A DNA stretch of 64,000 nucleotides from Candidatus Eremiobacteraceae bacterium (GCA_035314825.1 DATFYX010000002.1:48031-112030); one strand, 5' to 3'; positions 40,524 to 50,967 are shown, counted from the stretch's first letter. Numbers and translations: made by a program. Notes: generated by a model not told the origin, from the sequence alone.

Positions 40524-40994
40524 CTATCGCTCGCCCGAGGCGTAACGGAAGGCGGCGCTCGCGTACAGCGCGATCGGCAGGGCGAAGAACAGCGTGTGCG
40601 AGGTGACGCTATTGAGCAGCATCAGGCCCGATGGCACGCCCCCTGCGTGCCTGACGATCAGGATCGACGTCATGCAGATCATCACGACCACGCCGTAGAG
40701 CACGCCCCACAGCCACGGGTTGCGCCACAGCGCGGACCAGCGCTGCGCGAGCAGCACGTAGATCAGCGCCCACCCGATGCTGACGCCGTAGTGGACGAGG
40801 CCGCCGAGCCAGGTGTAGTTCCGCGCCGCATCGCGTCCGACAAGCGTCGAGGCGACGAACTGCCAGTGCCCGAGCAGCGTGTAATGCATGAAGATGAAGA
40901 GATACAATTCGAGCAAGGCGCCGCCGATGATGCCGGCGACGATCGCGGTGGCCACGACGTCGACGCTGCGCCTCGCCTTTCGGGGCATTGCCAT
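40524..40994 (-). CDS. Four-TM membrane protein of unknown function
   Basis: 156 residues from the ATG at 40994, with an AAGGA site 7-8 bases upstream; the longer frame inside rex is rejected. Four predicted membrane helices: 'VVATAIVAGIIGGALLELYL', 'GGLVHYGVSIGWALIYVLLA', 'WGVLYGVVVMICMTSILIVR' and 'SVTSHTLFFALPIALYASAA'. It starts 4 bases after the rex stop and precedes hemA. Conserved-looking His and Trp residues inside helices might bind haem or metal, but I recognise no family. Function unknown; a redox link is suggested by position only. Confidence 0.8.
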   Translation of the reverse strand: MAMPRKARRSVDVVATAIVAGIIGGALLELYLFIFMHYTLLGHWQFVASTLVGRDAARNYTWLGGLVHYGVSIGWALIYVLLAQRWSALWRNPWLWGVLYGVVVMICMTSILIVRHAGGVPSGLMLLNSVTSHTLFFALPIALYASAAFRYASGER

Positions 40995-40998
40995 GCAG

Positions 40999-41626
40999 TC
41001 ACATCCTTCCGAGATGGTGGGTGAGGATCGACAGCTCCGACGCCAAGTCGATCGAGCGAACGGCGATGCGCGGCGGCAGCCGTAGCGTCGTCGGTGCGAA
41101 GTTGAGGATCGCCCCGAGCCCGCAGCGCACGAGGCGTTGGGCGACCGTCTGCGCTTCCGCCGCCGGCACGGTGACGATGCCGATGCCGCAGTCGAGCACC
41201 GGCAGGACCTTCTCGAGATCGTCGACGTGGCTGATGCGCACGCCGTGCCAGCGCGTGCCGACCAGCGCCTTGGCGACGTCGAAGATGGCGGCGATGTGGA
41301 ATTTCTCTTCGCGATACTCCAAGAACGTCGCGAGCGCATGGCCGAGATAGCCGAAGCCGACGATCGCGATGCGCCAATCGCGGTCCAGCCCGAGCACGCG
41401 CGCGAGTTTCCTCACCAGCATCACGACGTCGTATCCTTGGCCGCGGCGCCCGAACGTGCCCAGGTACGACAGGTCCTTGCGGATCTGCGCCGACGAGATG
41501 TCGCGCCCGACGCGGACCGCGAGATCGTCGGAGGTGACGACCGACGTGCCCTCGCGCAACGCGTCTTCAAGCGCGCGATGGTACAGGAACAGGCGCGGCA
41601 GCGACAGCGCCTGCGAGTTCTTGGGT

Positions 41627-41643
<17 letters not shown>
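40999..41643 (-). CDS. rex: Redox-sensing transcriptional repressor Rex
   Basis: 214 residues from the ATG at 41643, which overlaps the hemL 3' end by 17 bases; residues encoded further upstream are hemL shadow. Senses NADH/NAD+ and represses respiratory and fermentative genes when NADH is low. Winged helix: '[20 protein letters not shown]', '[20 protein letters not shown]'. Rossmann NAD site '[20 protein letters not shown]' and a C-terminal swapped helix '[14 protein letters not shown]'. Its location between hemL and hemA suggests it controls this block, as in several Gram-positive bacteria. Confidence 0.96.
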
Positions 41644-42909
<1,266 letters not shown>

Positions 42910-42913
<4 letters not shown>

Positions 42914-43527
42914 GATGCTGCGCCCGTCCGCCGCAGCGTCTCGAAATCCGCCGGCGTGTTCACGTTGAGCAAGATCGAAGCGTCCTTCGCCTCCACGCGA
43001 TACGCGAGCACGCGCACACCGTCGAGCGCCGCGGTCACTTTGCGTTTGCCCGCTTCGAGCGCCGCGCCGGCGCCGCGCACGAAGGCGTCGCGCTCATAGA
43101 GCGCGGCGAGCGGCTCGACATGGCCGTCCGGCCACGTCGGCAATACTGCAGACGGTTTCGGTTCTGGAGCTGCGTCATATGCGGCGAGCAGCGCACGGGC
43201 GAAGTCCACCGAGATGTTCGGCAGATCGGCGGCGGCGGCGAAGAACAACGGCGTGCGCGTCGACCGCGCGGCGCTGTACAAGCCGGCGAGCGGCCCTCCG
43301 TCGGCGATCTCGTCGAGGGCGACCTCAGCATCGCACAGCGCGCCAGCAAGCGCGGGGGCGAGCGCGGTCCGCGCGGAGACGATGCACGGCCAATGCAGCG
43401 CGGTCAAGCGGCGGTACGAGCGGACCACCATCGGCTCGCCGTCGACGTCAAGCGCGAGTTTGCCGGGCAAGCGCGTGGCTGGACCGCCTGCGAGCAAGAT
43501 GATGGTGGTGCGAGCGTCCGCGCGCAA
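42910..43527 (-). CDS. MobA-like nucleotidyltransferase
   Basis: 205 residues from a TTG at 43527, 14 bases past the hemB stop; no good ribosome site is seen and the start is uncertain. GT-A nucleotidyltransferase fold with '[20 protein letters not shown]' at the N-terminus (LAGG-x-xx-R-x-x-K), '[20 protein letters not shown]' containing the metal-binding Asp of the MobA group, and '[13 protein letters not shown]'. MobA attaches GMP to molybdopterin, but the glycine loop differs from the usual LAGG-x-S-x-R-MG, so another NTP-transfer substrate is possible. It is inserted between hemB and hemL with 4-base coupling to hemL. Confidence 0.82.
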
Positions 43528-43541
43528 AGGCCGGCCGGCTT

Positions 43542-44573
43542 TCAGCGCGCGGCCATGCGCCCGGCGGCTGCGCGCGCGAAATACGTGAGGATGAAGTCGG
43601 CGCCTGCGCGTTTGCACGACACGAGCAGCTCGTCGACCGCGCGCGCCTCGTCCAACCAGCCCGCGGCCGCGCCCGCTTTGATCATCGAGTACTCGGCGCT
43701 CGTGTTGTACACGGCCAGCGGCACGTTGACCGCTTCGCGAACGCGCAGCACGACATCGAGATAGCTCAACGCGGGCTTGACCATGACCGCATCGGCGCCT
43801 TCGGCCACATCGAGCAGCGCCTCGCGCACCGCCTCGCGCGCGTTGGGCGGGTCCATCTGATGCGTGCGGCGATCGCCGAACGCGGGCGTCGAGCACGCCG
43901 CCTCGCGGAACGGTCCGTAGAACGCGGACGCGTACTTGACGGCGTACGATAGGATCGCCGTGCCGGTGAAGCCGTCCGTGTCAAGCGCGTGGCGGATCGC
44001 CCGCACCCGGCCGTCCATCATGTCCGACGGCGCGACGACGTCGATACCGGCATGCGCATACGCGAGCGCTCCGGTCGCGAGCAGCGCCAGCGTGCTGTCG
44101 TTGTCGATGTCGCCCGCGGCGTCGAGCAGCCCGCAATGTCCGTGATCCGTGTACTCGCACGCGCACAGATCCGCGATGACGACCAGATCGGGCAGCGCGC
44201 GTTTGAGCGCGGCGGCCGCAAGCGGCACCGGGCCGCGCGGATCGGCCAGCGCCGAAGCGGCGCTGTCCTTGTGCTCGGGGATGCCGAACAGGATCACGGC
44301 GGGGATGCCCAGCGCGTGAGCGGCCTTCGCGTCTTCGACGAGCCGGTCGACCGACTGATGGTAGATGCCGGGCATCGTCGTGATCGCGGTGCGCACGCCG
44401 CTGCCAGGCACGACGAACATCGGCTCGACCAGATCTTCCACGCGCAGCGCATGCTCTGCCACGAGCCCGCGCAGCGCGGCGCTGCGCCGCAACCGGCGCG
44501 GACGTTCCACTGGAATGGGCCCCGCCGTTTGCGGAGCGGGAGTCGGCACGATCCGGCGCATTGCGTCCCTCAT
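43542..44573 (-). CDS. hemB: Delta-aminolevulinic acid dehydratase (porphobilinogen synthase)
   Basis: 343 residues. Condenses two 5-aminolevulinates. Zinc-type active site 'DLCACEYTDHGHCGLL' (Cys137, Cys139, Cys147); Schiff-base lysines Lys213 ('SYAVKYASAFYGPFREA') and Lys266 ('ADAVMVKPALSYLD'). 'VAPSDMMDGRVRAIRHALD' is the PROSITE-style signature. ATG overlaps the hemC stop by 4 bases. The N-terminal arm of about 45 residues is normal for the octameric enzyme. Confidence 0.98.
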   Translation of the reverse strand: MRDAMRRIVPTPAPQTAGPIPVERPRRLRRSAALRGLVAEHALRVEDLVEPMFVVPGSGVRTAITTMPGIYHQSVDRLVEDAKAAHALGIPAVILFGIPEHKDSAASALADPRGPVPLAAAALKRALPDLVVIADLCACEYTDHGHCGLLDAAGDIDNDSTLALLATGALAYAHAGIDVVAPSDMMDGRVRAIRHALDTDGFTGTAILSYAVKYASAFYGPFREAACSTPAFGDRRTHQMDPPNAREAVREALLDVAEGADAVMVKPALSYLDVVLRVREAVNVPLAVYNTSAEYSMIKAGAAAGWLDEARAVDELLVSCKRAGADFILTYFARAAAGRMAAR

Positions 44574-45520
44574 CTCTTGTACTGCGCGATCACCCAGCGC
44601 GCTCCCGATTCGAGCATCTCATCGGCGATGTCTTCGACGGCCGCCGTCGCATCGGCTTCATCGCGGGCGATGCCCTCCGCATCGCGCCGCATCGCGTGTT
44701 TCCCGTCCACGCTGCCGACGAAGGCGTGGAACAGCCAGCGGTCGCCGAACACGCTCGCGTTCGCGCCCGCCGGCACCGCGCAGCCGCCGCCCATCCGCTT
44801 GAGAAAGGCGCGCTCGATCGCGACGCCCATCGAGCTGAGCGGCTCACCGAGCGGCGCGATCAGCTCTTGCATCGCGGTGTCCGCTTCGCGGCACTGCACG
44901 AACAGAGCGCCCTGGCCGACGGCGGGGACCATCTCATCGATCGGGATCGGCGAGCCCTCGCCCACGTCGGGCGGCAGCCCGAGACGTTGCACCCCGGCGA
45001 GCGCGAGTATGATGGCGTCGTAGTGCCCGTCGAGCATCTTCTTGATGCGGGTGTCGATGTTGCCGCGCAGCTCTTTGACCTCGACGAGCGGCTTGATCGC
45101 GTGCACTTGCGCCGCGCGGCGCAGCGAGCTGGTGCCGACGATCGCTTTGTTGGGCAGCCCGAAGATGGTCTTGTGCTGGTTGTCGCGCGAGATCAGCACG
45201 TCGCGCGCATCCTCACGCATCGGCACGACGCCGGCGCGCACGCCTGCAGGCAGCTCGGTCGGCAAGTCCTTCATCGAATGCACGGCGATGTCGGCGCGAT
45301 TGCCGAGCAGCGCCGATTCGAGCTCTTTGACGAATATGCCGTCGCCGCCGATCGACGAGAGCGAGCGGTCTTGGTCGTCGTCGCCACGCGTGCTGATCTT
45401 CACGATTTCGAATGCGAGCTCGCCGTGCTGTCGGGCGAGCATGTCCATCACGGCCTGTGCCTGTTTGAGCGCGAGCGCGCTTGGACGTGTGGCGACGCGC
45501 ACCGTCGTAACAGTAGGCAT
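44570..45520 (-). CDS. hemC: Porphobilinogen deaminase (hydroxymethylbilane synthase)
   Basis: 316 residues from the ATG at 45520; the long upstream extension crosses the divergent gene and is rejected. Polymerises four porphobilinogens. 'VRVATRPSALALKQAQAVMD', catalytic Asp85 in 'AVHSMKDLPTELPAG', the arginine-rich 'VGTSSLRRAAQVHA' and 'LRGNIDTRIKKML', and the dipyrromethane-cofactor Cys247 in 'MGGGCAVPAGANA'. First gene of the haem block; its leader holds a terminator-like hairpin overlapping an alternative hairpin (45540-45567). Confidence 0.98.
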   Translation of the reverse strand: MPTVTTVRVATRPSALALKQAQAVMDMLARQHGELAFEIVKISTRGDDDQDRSLSSIGGDGIFVKELESALLGNRADIAVHSMKDLPTELPAGVRAGVVPMREDARDVLISRDNQHKTIFGLPNKAIVGTSSLRRAAQVHAIKPLVEVKELRGNIDTRIKKMLDGHYDAIILALAGVQRLGLPPDVGEGSPIPIDEMVPAVGQGALFVQCREADTAMQELIAPLGEPLSSMGVAIERAFLKRMGGGCAVPAGANASVFGDRWLFHAFVGSVDGKHAMRRDAEGIARDEADATAAVEDIADEMLESGARWVIAQYKR

Positions 45521-45539
45521 GAGCTTGTGCGGGTTCAAG

Positions 45540-45567
45540 GGCCCAAAAAGGGCCTCCTTTGGGAGGC
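45540..45567 (-). promoter_or_regulatory. Putative attenuator in the hemC leader
   Basis: Minus strand, 5' to 3': hairpin GCCTCC-CAAA-GGAGGC (45567-45552), then CC and five T, the form of an intrinsic terminator. The last three bases of that stem also form the 5' arm of a second hairpin, GGCCC-TTTTT-GGGCC (45554-45540), which uses the T-run as loop. The two structures are mutually exclusive. No minus-strand gene lies upstream to need a terminator, so it sits in the 5' leader of the hem operon, 20-47 bases before hemC. Confidence 0.55.
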
Positions 45568-45622
45568 ACGTCGGAACCGGGAAAGGAGAAGACGGCGGCG
45601 CGCGCCGCAACCTGTCGCGGAG

Positions 45623-47272
45623 ATGATGACGTCGCAGCCGCGCGGTGCGGCACCAGCCATCGCAGGCATCCGCGCGGGCGCGTTGACGTTGGTGGCGGCG
45701 TTGTATTTCCTCGGCTTGGGGAACGGCAGCCTGTGGGATAACAGCGAACCGACCTACGGCGAAGTCGTCAAAGAGATGTTCCTGACCGGCGACTGGCTCT
45801 CGATGCATTACAATTTCGCGCCGTGGTACATCCACCCGCCGCTGTGGATGTGGACGGCGGGCGCCGCGGTGTTCGCGTTCGGCCTCAACGAGTTCGCCGT
45901 GCGCCTGCCAAGCGCGCTGTTCGGAGTCTTCGGCGCGATCGCGACCTATCTCGCCGGGCGCCGCTTGTACGGCGAAGCGGCCGGCATCGTGAGCGGCTTG
46001 GCGCTGGGCACGAGCCTCGAGTACATCGTGCTCGCCCGCCTGGCGATCCTCGACACGATGCTGATCTGTTTCATCGCGATCGCGACGTTGTGGGGCTACT
46101 TCGCGCTGCGCGACGGAGATCGCCATGCGTTTTGGATCGCGGTCGTCGCGACCGCGCTTGGCACGATGACCAAGGGACCGGTGGCCGTGGTCCTGCCGCT
46201 CATCTCGCTAGGCGCCTGGTATCTGATCGAGCGGTGGCGGCATCGCTCGCGTGCCGGTGCGGCCTCGGAGGGCTTCGACGCCTCGGCCGTCACCCGGCTG
46301 CCGTGGCTCGGCGGCGTCGTGCTGTTCGCGATCCTCGGCGGCTCGTGGTTCGTCTCGCAAGCCGTCCTGCACGGCGCTCCGTTCGTCGACGAATACATCG
46401 GGCGCTCGACATTCGGCCGTTATCTCGCGCCGTTCGAAAACCAGCCAGGCCCGATCTACTATTACATACCGCTGCTGCTGCTCGGCTTTTTCCCGTATGT
46501 CGCATTTCTGCCGAAGGCGATCAAGGAAGCGTGGCTGCGACGCGGCAGCGACGAGGTCTTCCTCTTGTGTGCGGCCGGCGTGCCGTTTGCGTTCTTCTCT
46601 TTGGCGCAGACCAAACTGCCCAATTACCTCGGCATCATCTTCCCCGCGCTTGCGATCCTCGTCGGCGGGCTGGTCGGGCGCGCGATCGAGCGCAACGATC
46701 TGCGCAGCCTGCGCGGCGCGTTGTTGATGCTGCCGCTGGCGCTGGGTCTGCTCGCGGTCGCGATCGTGCTCTACGTGCAGACGCAGCACTTGGGAGAGAC
46801 CGCACAATTGGTCGCGCCGCTGGCGCTGCTCGGCTGGATCGTGGTGCCTTCGGCGATCGCGACCTTTGGGTTGACGCTCGCGTTGCGCCGGGCATGGATC
46901 GCGCCGCTTGGGCTCTCGCTCATGATGGCCGGCGTCGTCGCGGCCCTCGTGCTTGGAATCCTTCCGGGGCTCGAGGCGCGCAAGCCGATGAAGGGCATGG
47001 CGCAGTACATCCAAACGCTGTGGCGGCCGGGCGACAAGATCGCGATCACCGGCGTGCACGGCGGCTTCTCGCTGCTGTTCTACACCGACGCAGGACCGAT
47101 CAGTTTCTTGCGCACCGAGACCGACAAAGCCAATGCCGACGCCTTGCTCCAAGGCGGCGCGCGCGTCTACGCGCTGATCGTGCCATATGAATACGAGGAC
47201 CTAGAGGCGCACGGCATCCACCCCCGCATATTGCTGCGCCGGCCCACCATGTGGCTGATAACGAATCGCTGA
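45623..47272 (+). CDS. ArnT-like / GT39-GT83 family membrane glycosyltransferase
   Basis: 549 residues from the first of two adjacent ATGs. Multi-pass GT-C enzyme using polyprenyl-phosphate sugars on the outer face of the inner membrane. Family hallmarks: 'LWDNSEPTYGEVVKEMFLTG' with the acidic catalytic loop, 'HYNFAPWYIHPPLWMW' (substrate His/Pro block), 'GTMTKGPVAVVLPL' and about 12 hydrophobic segments. A C-terminal soluble domain ('GDKIAITGVHGGFSLLFYTD') follows. ArnT adds aminoarabinose to lipid A; here the acceptor could be a protein or another glycolipid. Divergent from hemC and convergent with the small repeat protein gene. Confidence 0.87.
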   Translation: MMTSQPRGAAPAIAGIRAGALTLVAALYFLGLGNGSLWDNSEPTYGEVVKEMFLTGDWLSMHYNFAPWYIHPPLWMWTAGAAVFAFGLNEFAVRLPSALFGVFGAIATYLAGRRLYGEAAGIVSGLALGTSLEYIVLARLAILDTMLICFIAIATLWGYFALRDGDRHAFWIAVVATALGTMTKGPVAVVLPLISLGAWYLIERWRHRSRAGAASEGFDASAVTRLPWLGGVVLFAILGGSWFVSQAVLHGAPFVDEYIGRSTFGRYLAPFENQPGPIYYYIPLLLLGFFPYVAFLPKAIKEAWLRRGSDEVFLLCAAGVPFAFFSLAQTKLPNYLGIIFPALAILVGGLVGRAIERNDLRSLRGALLMLPLALGLLAVAIVLYVQTQHLGETAQLVAPLALLGWIVVPSAIATFGLTLALRRAWIAPLGLSLMMAGVVAALVLGILPGLEARKPMKGMAQYIQTLWRPGDKIAITGVHGGFSLLFYTDAGPISFLRTETDKANADALLQGGARVYALIVPYEYEDLEAHGIHPRILLRRPTMWLITNR

Positions 47273-47276
47273 TGGC

Positions 47277-47558
47277 TTAGTCGTCGTTGGGCGGGAGTTC
47301 GGGAAGAGCGAGCGTTTTCGTCACCGAGAGCTCGTCCACGCGCAATGTGCGCACGACCAGTTCGTCGATCTCGAGCGTGCCGAGCCGCGCGCGGTCCACG
47401 TTCGCGCGGCGCACCGCTGCGCGTCCGACCGCGAGCGCGCCCATCGCAAGCGACCCCACGGCTGCCGTTCCGACGGCGACGGCGCCGATCGCGAGCGCTC
47501 CCACGATGGCGAAGCCCGCCGCGTAAGCGATCAATGCGAGCGCGCGGCGCGAGTCCAT
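47277..47558 (-). CDS. Small protein of short Gly/Ala-Val repeats, probably membrane associated
   Basis: 93 residues. The first 50 show a near-periodic six-residue pattern, for example 'GALAIGAVAVGTAAVGSLAM' continuing 'GALAVGRAAV', hydrophobic enough to insert in a membrane. The next 25 continue the periodicity with charged residues ('RANVDRARLGTLEIDELVV', 'RTLRVDELSVTKTLALPEL'), resembling a beta-helix or pentapeptide-type ladder. No family recognised. It follows ccsA by 6 bases as the last gene of the cytochrome c block. The continuity of the pattern supports a real protein. Confidence 0.7.
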   Translation of the reverse strand: MDSRRALALIAYAAGFAIVGALAIGAVAVGTAAVGSLAMGALAVGRAAVRRANVDRARLGTLEIDELVVRTLRVDELSVTKTLALPELPPNDD

Positions 47559-47564
47559 CTCAGA

Positions 47565-48521
47565 TCACTTGTATGAATGCAGGCCGCTGATCACGATATT
47601 CACCGCGAAGTAGCTGAACAGCACCGTCAGGAAACCGATGATCGAGATCCATGCGGTGACCGTGCCGCGCATCGACGGTCTGGTATGGAGATGGACGTAC
47701 ATCGCGTAGACGATCCAGTTGGTGAGCGCGGCCGTCTCCTTCGGATCCCATTGCCAGTAGCTGCCCCATGAGACGTGCGCCCACAGCGCGCCGAGGATGA
47801 TGCCGACGGTGAGCAGGATCTCGCCGACCGAATTGACGCGATACGCCGCGACGTCGAGCTTGCTCGAGGGCGGAACCACTTCCACCCACCTCAGCCACCA
47901 GGGCCGCACCAGGCCGAGATCGGCCGTCTGCGCCGACACCGCTGCGCCGACCGACCGGCCCGCCACGACCAGCATGCGGTCTTCGTCGGCTTTCTTGAAC
48001 AAGTACATGATGCTGAGCACGCAGCCGATGAGAAACGCGGCGTACGACGCGAGCACGACCGGCACGTGGATGTAGATCCAGCTGCTCTGCAAGGAGGGGA
48101 CGAGCGGTTCGAGCCCCTTGTTCCACCCTTTGGCATACGCGAGCAGGGCATCGGAGAAGATGAACGCCAGCGGCGCTGCGAACCAGATGCGGTAGCGCGC
48201 GCCGAAGATCAGGAACAGTACTGCGGTGAACAGCGAGACGACGGAGAGCGAGCCGTACAGATCGTTCCACGGCACGTGCCCGCTGTAGTGCCAGCGGACG
48301 CCGAGGCTGATGGTTTGCGCGACGATGCCGAGCGAGGCGAAGACGATGCCCGCGCCGATCGGCGTCCAACTGCGGAAAAACCAGTATCCGGCGAAGACCA
48401 GCGCGGCGATGAGATACAGCACGACCGCGGCCTCGTACCACGACATGTACGCCGCGACGTGCGCGTCGATGAGCGACGCCGCGTTGGTGTTGTACTGCGA
48501 ATAGGAATCAGGCATACGCAT
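47565..48521 (-). CDS. ccsA: Cytochrome c biogenesis protein CcsA/ResC (System II haem handling)
   Basis: 318 residues, eight membrane segments. With ResB it forms the System II synthase that exports haem and attaches it to apocytochrome c. The tryptophan-rich WWD-type haem motif is 'WGSYWQWDPKETAALTNW', and conserved histidines are in 'YIHVPVVLASYAAF', 'LGVRWHYSGHVPWNDLYGSL' and 'MYVHLHTRPSMRG'. The first ATG overlaps the resB end by 14 bases; a second ATG at 48515 is possible. Confidence 0.96.
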   Translation of the reverse strand: MRMPDSYSQYNTNAASLIDAHVAAYMSWYEAAVVLYLIAALVFAGYWFFRSWTPIGAGIVFASLGIVAQTISLGVRWHYSGHVPWNDLYGSLSVVSLFTAVLFLIFGARYRIWFAAPLAFIFSDALLAYAKGWNKGLEPLVPSLQSSWIYIHVPVVLASYAAFLIGCVLSIMYLFKKADEDRMLVVAGRSVGAAVSAQTADLGLVRPWWLRWVEVVPPSSKLDVAAYRVNSVGEILLTVGIILGALWAHVSWGSYWQWDPKETAALTNWIVYAMYVHLHTRPSMRGTVTAWISIIGFLTVLFSYFAVNIVISGLHSYK

Positions 48522-49923
48522 TCACCGTTTCGGCGACCATGCCGCCGGCGGGCGGCGCCAGTCGCTCCGCAAGCCCGTTCACCAATGCGTTGAAGTCATC
48601 CTCATACATCGCGTTGCCTTTGGTGGTCGTCGCTGCGATATCGACCACAGGCACGCCCGAATCGCTGATCACGCGCGCATACAGCTTGATCGGCATGAAG
48701 AACAGCGCCATCACAAAGCCGGCGGAGAGGATCAGCGCGCCAGCGCCGACCCACAGCTCGCCCGGATCGTACCGGTAGGTCAAGCCGGACCAGGCGACCG
48801 GCGGCAGCGCTTTGATCGTGTAGCCGTCGCCGGCGTCAAAGCTGGCGCCGACCGGCAGCAAGATCGGTTTTTGCGTGATCGGGATCTGATCGTGGAAGAC
48901 CCACAGCGCGTAGGTGTCGACCCTGGGCAGCGGCACGCCCATCGGCGCTTGCGAGGGGTCTGACGGGCCGAGCATGGTGCCGTACTCGATGACCCGGCTG
49001 GTTCCAGGCAGATAGACGACGTCTTGCGGCCCAAGCCTGCCGTCGATGCCTTCCAATGCGAGCGGCTTGCCCTGGCGCAATATCTGGAGGTTCCCGCCGA
49101 AACCGTACGAGGCTTGATAGAGATAGACGTGGTCGGCGGTGACGAAGGGATGGTTGACGAGGATGCTTGCGTCCGCGTCGGTGTCGCCGCCGGCCACGTG
49201 CACGTCCGACTGGAAGCGCGATGCTTGATACATCAACCCTTCTTTGGTCTGCACGGGCTCGAAGCGGCCGATGAAGCGCGACAACGTGACGTTCAAGCCG
49301 GCCTGCGGCACGCTCGCCGTTTGGCCGGAGAAGATCTGCAGCTGGCCGCGATACCCCCACAGCCAGCCGGCGAACACCCCGATGGCGATGACGGCGAACC
49401 CCACGTGCGCGACCAGCACGCCGTAGCGCGCCCATTTCTGTTTGTCCGCGAACAGCCAATGCGTGCCGTCAAGGTCTTGCGTGCGTACCGAGAAACCCCG
49501 CCGGCGCGCGTAGTCGTCGACGGCGCGGCAGGTCGCGTCGTAGTCGAGCGTTGAGCGGCGCTGCGCGTGCAGCCCGAAGTTCTCGACCGCCACCGGGCGG
49601 TCTTTCGGAAACCGTCTGGGGATCACGCGGCGGAACGTGCACACCGACATGGAGATCAGCAGCAACAGCACCAGCGTGATGTACGGCCAGGAATGGAAGA
49701 TGTTCGTGAGATGCAGGCGCAGGATCGCGTTGGCCATCGGCGCGCCGTACTCGATGTAGTAGCGCTCCGGCGGCTGGTTCTGATCGACGCTGGTGCCGAC
49801 GATCGTCAGCACCGCCCAAATGCCGAACACGACGACGGGGAACATGACGTTCGAGAGCACGTCGAGCGTTTGATCGTAGAGGCTGCGCTCGCGGAGCGCG
49901 CCTGCGTTCGCGGCCGGGCTCAT
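48508..49923 (-). CDS. resB: Cytochrome c biogenesis protein ResB/Ccs1
   Basis: 471 residues. Partner of CcsA. Three N-terminal membrane segments ('VMFPVVVFGIWAVLTIVGTS', 'WPYITLVLLLLISMSVCTFR', 'YGVLVAHVGFAVIAIGVFAG'), a large periplasmic domain and a last segment near 'GAGALILSAGFVMALFFMPI'. 'FHSWPYI' and 'WARYGVLVAHVGFAVI' are typical of ResB, the latter carrying a conserved haem-ligand His. Its ATG overlaps the tatC stop by 4 bases. Confidence 0.94.
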   Translation of the reverse strand: MSPAANAGALRERSLYDQTLDVLSNVMFPVVVFGIWAVLTIVGTSVDQNQPPERYYIEYGAPMANAILRLHLTNIFHSWPYITLVLLLLISMSVCTFRRVIPRRFPKDRPVAVENFGLHAQRRSTLDYDATCRAVDDYARRRGFSVRTQDLDGTHWLFADKQKWARYGVLVAHVGFAVIAIGVFAGWLWGYRGQLQIFSGQTASVPQAGLNVTLSRFIGRFEPVQTKEGLMYQASRFQSDVHVAGGDTDADASILVNHPFVTADHVYLYQASYGFGGNLQILRQGKPLALEGIDGRLGPQDVVYLPGTSRVIEYGTMLGPSDPSQAPMGVPLPRVDTYALWVFHDQIPITQKPILLPVGASFDAGDGYTIKALPPVAWSGLTYRYDPGELWVGAGALILSAGFVMALFFMPIKLYARVISDSGVPVVDIAATTTKGNAMYEDDFNALVNGLAERLAPPAGGMVAETVNAYA

Positions 49924-50663
49924 GCCGGGCTGCCCTCAGGCACGATCCTCGGCTCCGTCAGCCGCACCACGATGATGCTGAGCAGGTACAGTCCGGCGAG
50001 CGGTGCGGCGAGGAGCAGCATTGTGAGTGGATTGCCGTCCGGTGCGCCGATGCCTGCCAAGATGAGGATGGCGATCATGGCGTGCCGCCACTTATCCGCC
50101 AGCAGTTTGGAGTTGACGATGCCGACGCTGGCCAGCACCGACAGCACGATCGGCAATTGGAACATCACCGCGAAGATGCCCAGCAGGATGACGATGAATC
50201 CGATCGTCGGATCGAGCTGATACGTGCCGATGAGGCCGGAGCTTTGCGTGAGATTGAGCAGTGCGCGCAGCACGAGCGGCAAGACGATCAAGCCGCAGAA
50301 CGCGATGCCCAAGAGCGACATCAGCAATGACGGAACCGCATACCACACGACGCGCGAGCGCAGCCGGCGATCCAGCGCGGGCGCGACGAACGCGTACAGC
50401 TCGTAGAGCACGACCGGAAAACCGACCACCAGCCCGACCAGCAGCGACAGCTTGATATACACGCGGATGATCTCAGCGGGCGAGAACACGTGCAGCTGGA
50501 TGCCGGGGATGAAAAAACGCTCGAGCAATACGAGCAGTTTTGGCATGAGCGGAAACGCGACCAGCGAGACGACGCCGACCGTCGCGATCGAGATGATCAG
50601 ACGCGTGCGGAGCTCCCCGAGGTGCTCCGTGAACGTCATCTCCGCGTCGTCGGACCGGCGCAC
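49920..50663 (-). CDS. tatC: Sec-independent protein translocase TatC
   Basis: 247 residues from a GTG; an ATG eight codons in gives the family's usual N-terminus. Receptor core of the twin-arginine translocase in the inner membrane. 'MTFTEHLGELRTRLIISIAT' with the conserved E/R of the cytoplasmic N-terminus, 'PAEIIRVYIKLSLLVGLVVG' and 'FPVVLYELYAFVAPALDRRL' (the F-x-P-A-L loop). Six membrane segments. Lies between tatA and resB; Tat would export folded redox proteins. Confidence 0.96.
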   Translation of the reverse strand: MRRSDDAEMTFTEHLGELRTRLIISIATVGVVSLVAFPLMPKLLVLLERFFIPGIQLHVFSPAEIIRVYIKLSLLVGLVVGFPVVLYELYAFVAPALDRRLRSRVVWYAVPSLLMSLLGIAFCGLIVLPLVLRALLNLTQSSGLIGTYQLDPTIGFIVILLGIFAVMFQLPIVLSVLASVGIVNSKLLADKWRHAMIAILILAGIGAPDGNPLTMLLLAAPLAGLYLLSIIVVRLTEPRIVPEGSPA

Positions 50664-50704
50664 GATCGGCGAAGCGTCTTGCTGCGACGTCTGAATGAGT
50701 GGCG

Positions 50705-50950
50705 CTATTGCGGCGGCGCTGCGGCGGACGGATCGGAAGCCGGCGGCGCGGCCGGTTTCGGCGGCACCGACGCGTCCTGCACCGGTGCGTCCGGCGGGTT
50801 CTTGGCGGATACCGCGGCGTCGAACTCTTTCTTGGCCTGGCCCATCGAGCGCGCCAGCTTCGGTATCTGGTCTGCGCCGAACAGGATGATGGCGGCGCCG
50901 ATGATGACGGCGATGATGGGCGCGTCGATGATTGCATAAACGGGCGACAT
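50705..50950 (-). CDS. tatA: Sec-independent protein translocase TatA/TatE
   Basis: 81 residues. One N-terminal membrane helix ('APIIAVIIGAAIILFG'), the FG hinge and amphipathic helix 'ADQIPKLARSMGQAKKEFDA', then a disordered Pro/Ala tail. Forms the pore-building component of the Tat system. AAGGAG lies 8 bases before the ATG. A long hairpin (50968-51000) stands in the leader. Confidence 0.94.
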   Translation of the reverse strand: MSPVYAIIDAPIIAVIIGAAIILFGADQIPKLARSMGQAKKEFDAAVSAKNPPDAPVQDASVPPKPAAPPASDPSAAAPPQ

Positions 50951-50967
50951 GGTAGGACTCCTTCCGT

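Noticed and set aside
45528..45545. A GGGTTCAAGG sequence like a T-arm near hemC.
   Set aside because: No complementary arm and no cloverleaf; it belongs to the hem leader.
45521..46126. Upstream extension of the hemC frame across the glycosyltransferase gene.
   Set aside because: Charged, low-complexity shadow; hemC homologues begin at the VRVATRPSALA block.
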